DNA of 13,843 nucleotides from an uncultured Spirochaetaceae bacterium. Its GTDB lineage: Bacteria; Spirochaetota; Spirochaetia; Treponematales; Treponemataceae. The stretch covers positions 1 to 13,843 of the forward strand of contig CACYBG010000136.1 of assembly GCA_902772605.1 (NCBI GenBank), in the 5' to 3' direction. The position numbers and the translations under genes are program-made. Positions 13,681 to 13,843 of the stretch are shown in pieces (position 1 is the first letter of the stretch; each line of letters opens with the position of its first letter). The notes beneath the pieces were generated by a model. The model worked only from the letters and a program-made list of their open reading frames with translations. It was not told where the DNA came from and did no database searches.

Positions 13681-13698
13681 TTTCAATGGTAATTGAAA
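13681..13698 (+). other. 5'-UTR hairpin of the lipoprotein gene
   Basis: UUUCAAU (13681-13687) and AUUGAAA (13692-13698) form a perfect 7-bp stem with a GGUA tetraloop. It begins at the predicted transcription start. It is followed by A-rich sequence, not U, so it is not a thiI terminator on the plus strand. Confidence 0.45.
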
Positions 13699-13727
13699 AA
13701 ACATTTTGAAAACAAGGAGAGGGCGTT

Positions 13728-13843
13728 ATGAAAAAAAACATTTCATGCATTGCTGTTTCGCTGATTGTCGTCTTTATAACGGCATCGTTGATAGGTTGTG
13801 CTTCGGCCAGGCAGCTCGTTGAAAAAGGCGATGTCGTTACGGC
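13728..13843 (+). CDS. Lipoprotein, N-terminal fragment (runs off window)
   Basis: Thirty-eight codons are visible: MKKNISCIAVSLIVV, a hydrophobic core, then the lipobox LIGC with the lipidated cysteine at residue 24, followed by ASARQLVEKGDVVT. AAGGAG lies 8 nt before the ATG. A strong dedicated promoter suggests an abundant envelope lipoprotein. VEKGDVVTA could be the start of TPR-like helices, but the function cannot be told from this fragment. Confidence 0.9.
   Translation, partial: MKKNISCIAVSLIVVFITASLIGCASARQLVEKGDVVT

Overview
The window looks like a chromosomal segment of a host-associated or gut/rumen Treponema-like spirochaete. This is an inference from protein style: an LIGC lipobox, a Wzi-like outer-membrane barrel, exported ankyrin and TPR proteins, mid-range GC coding with AT-rich gaps, and leucine-biosynthesis capacity that T. 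pallidum-type species lack. I see no rRNA, tRNA, CRISPR array, transposase or phage gene. Coding density is high and no gene-free stretch exceeds 300 bases; the longest gap is about 277 bases (5355-5631).

Left part, all minus strand (1-6234). A leuC fragment runs off the window edge and has its own strong promoter and a long leader. Upstream of it lie a D-2-hydroxyacid dehydrogenase of the glycerate/hydroxypyruvate type and a small HMA-fold protein that lacks the normal metal-binding CxxC but has its own near-consensus promoter. Next comes a tight three-gene cluster: a 114-aa protein, a ten-repeat TPR protein (1 nt after the previous stop) and rlmN (23S rRNA/tRNA m2A methyltransferase). Then follows rsmD (16S rRNA m2G966 methyltransferase), probably read from the promoter of the large gene upstream of it.

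Centre (6285-10256, minus). A 1323-residue exported protein is the most unusual object here. It has a signal peptide, a tandemly duplicated ankyrin module, about 700 residues of Glu/Pro-rich acidic repeats, and a C-terminal ankyrin domain. Its near-perfect promoter sits so close to the start codon that the mRNA is predicted to be leaderless.

Right part, plus strand (10452-end). Divergent from the ankyrin gene is a Wzi-like outer-membrane beta-barrel gene. It is followed by thiI (tRNA 4-thiouridine sulfurtransferase, no rhodanese domain) and the start of a lipoprotein gene with a consensus extended -10 promoter. The divergent 195-bp region between the ankyrin gene and the barrel gene contains two facing promoters with a perfect 11-bp palindrome midway. 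That suggests a shared cell-envelope module, which is an inference. Three rRNA/tRNA modification genes (rlmN, rsmD, thiI) flank this envelope pair.
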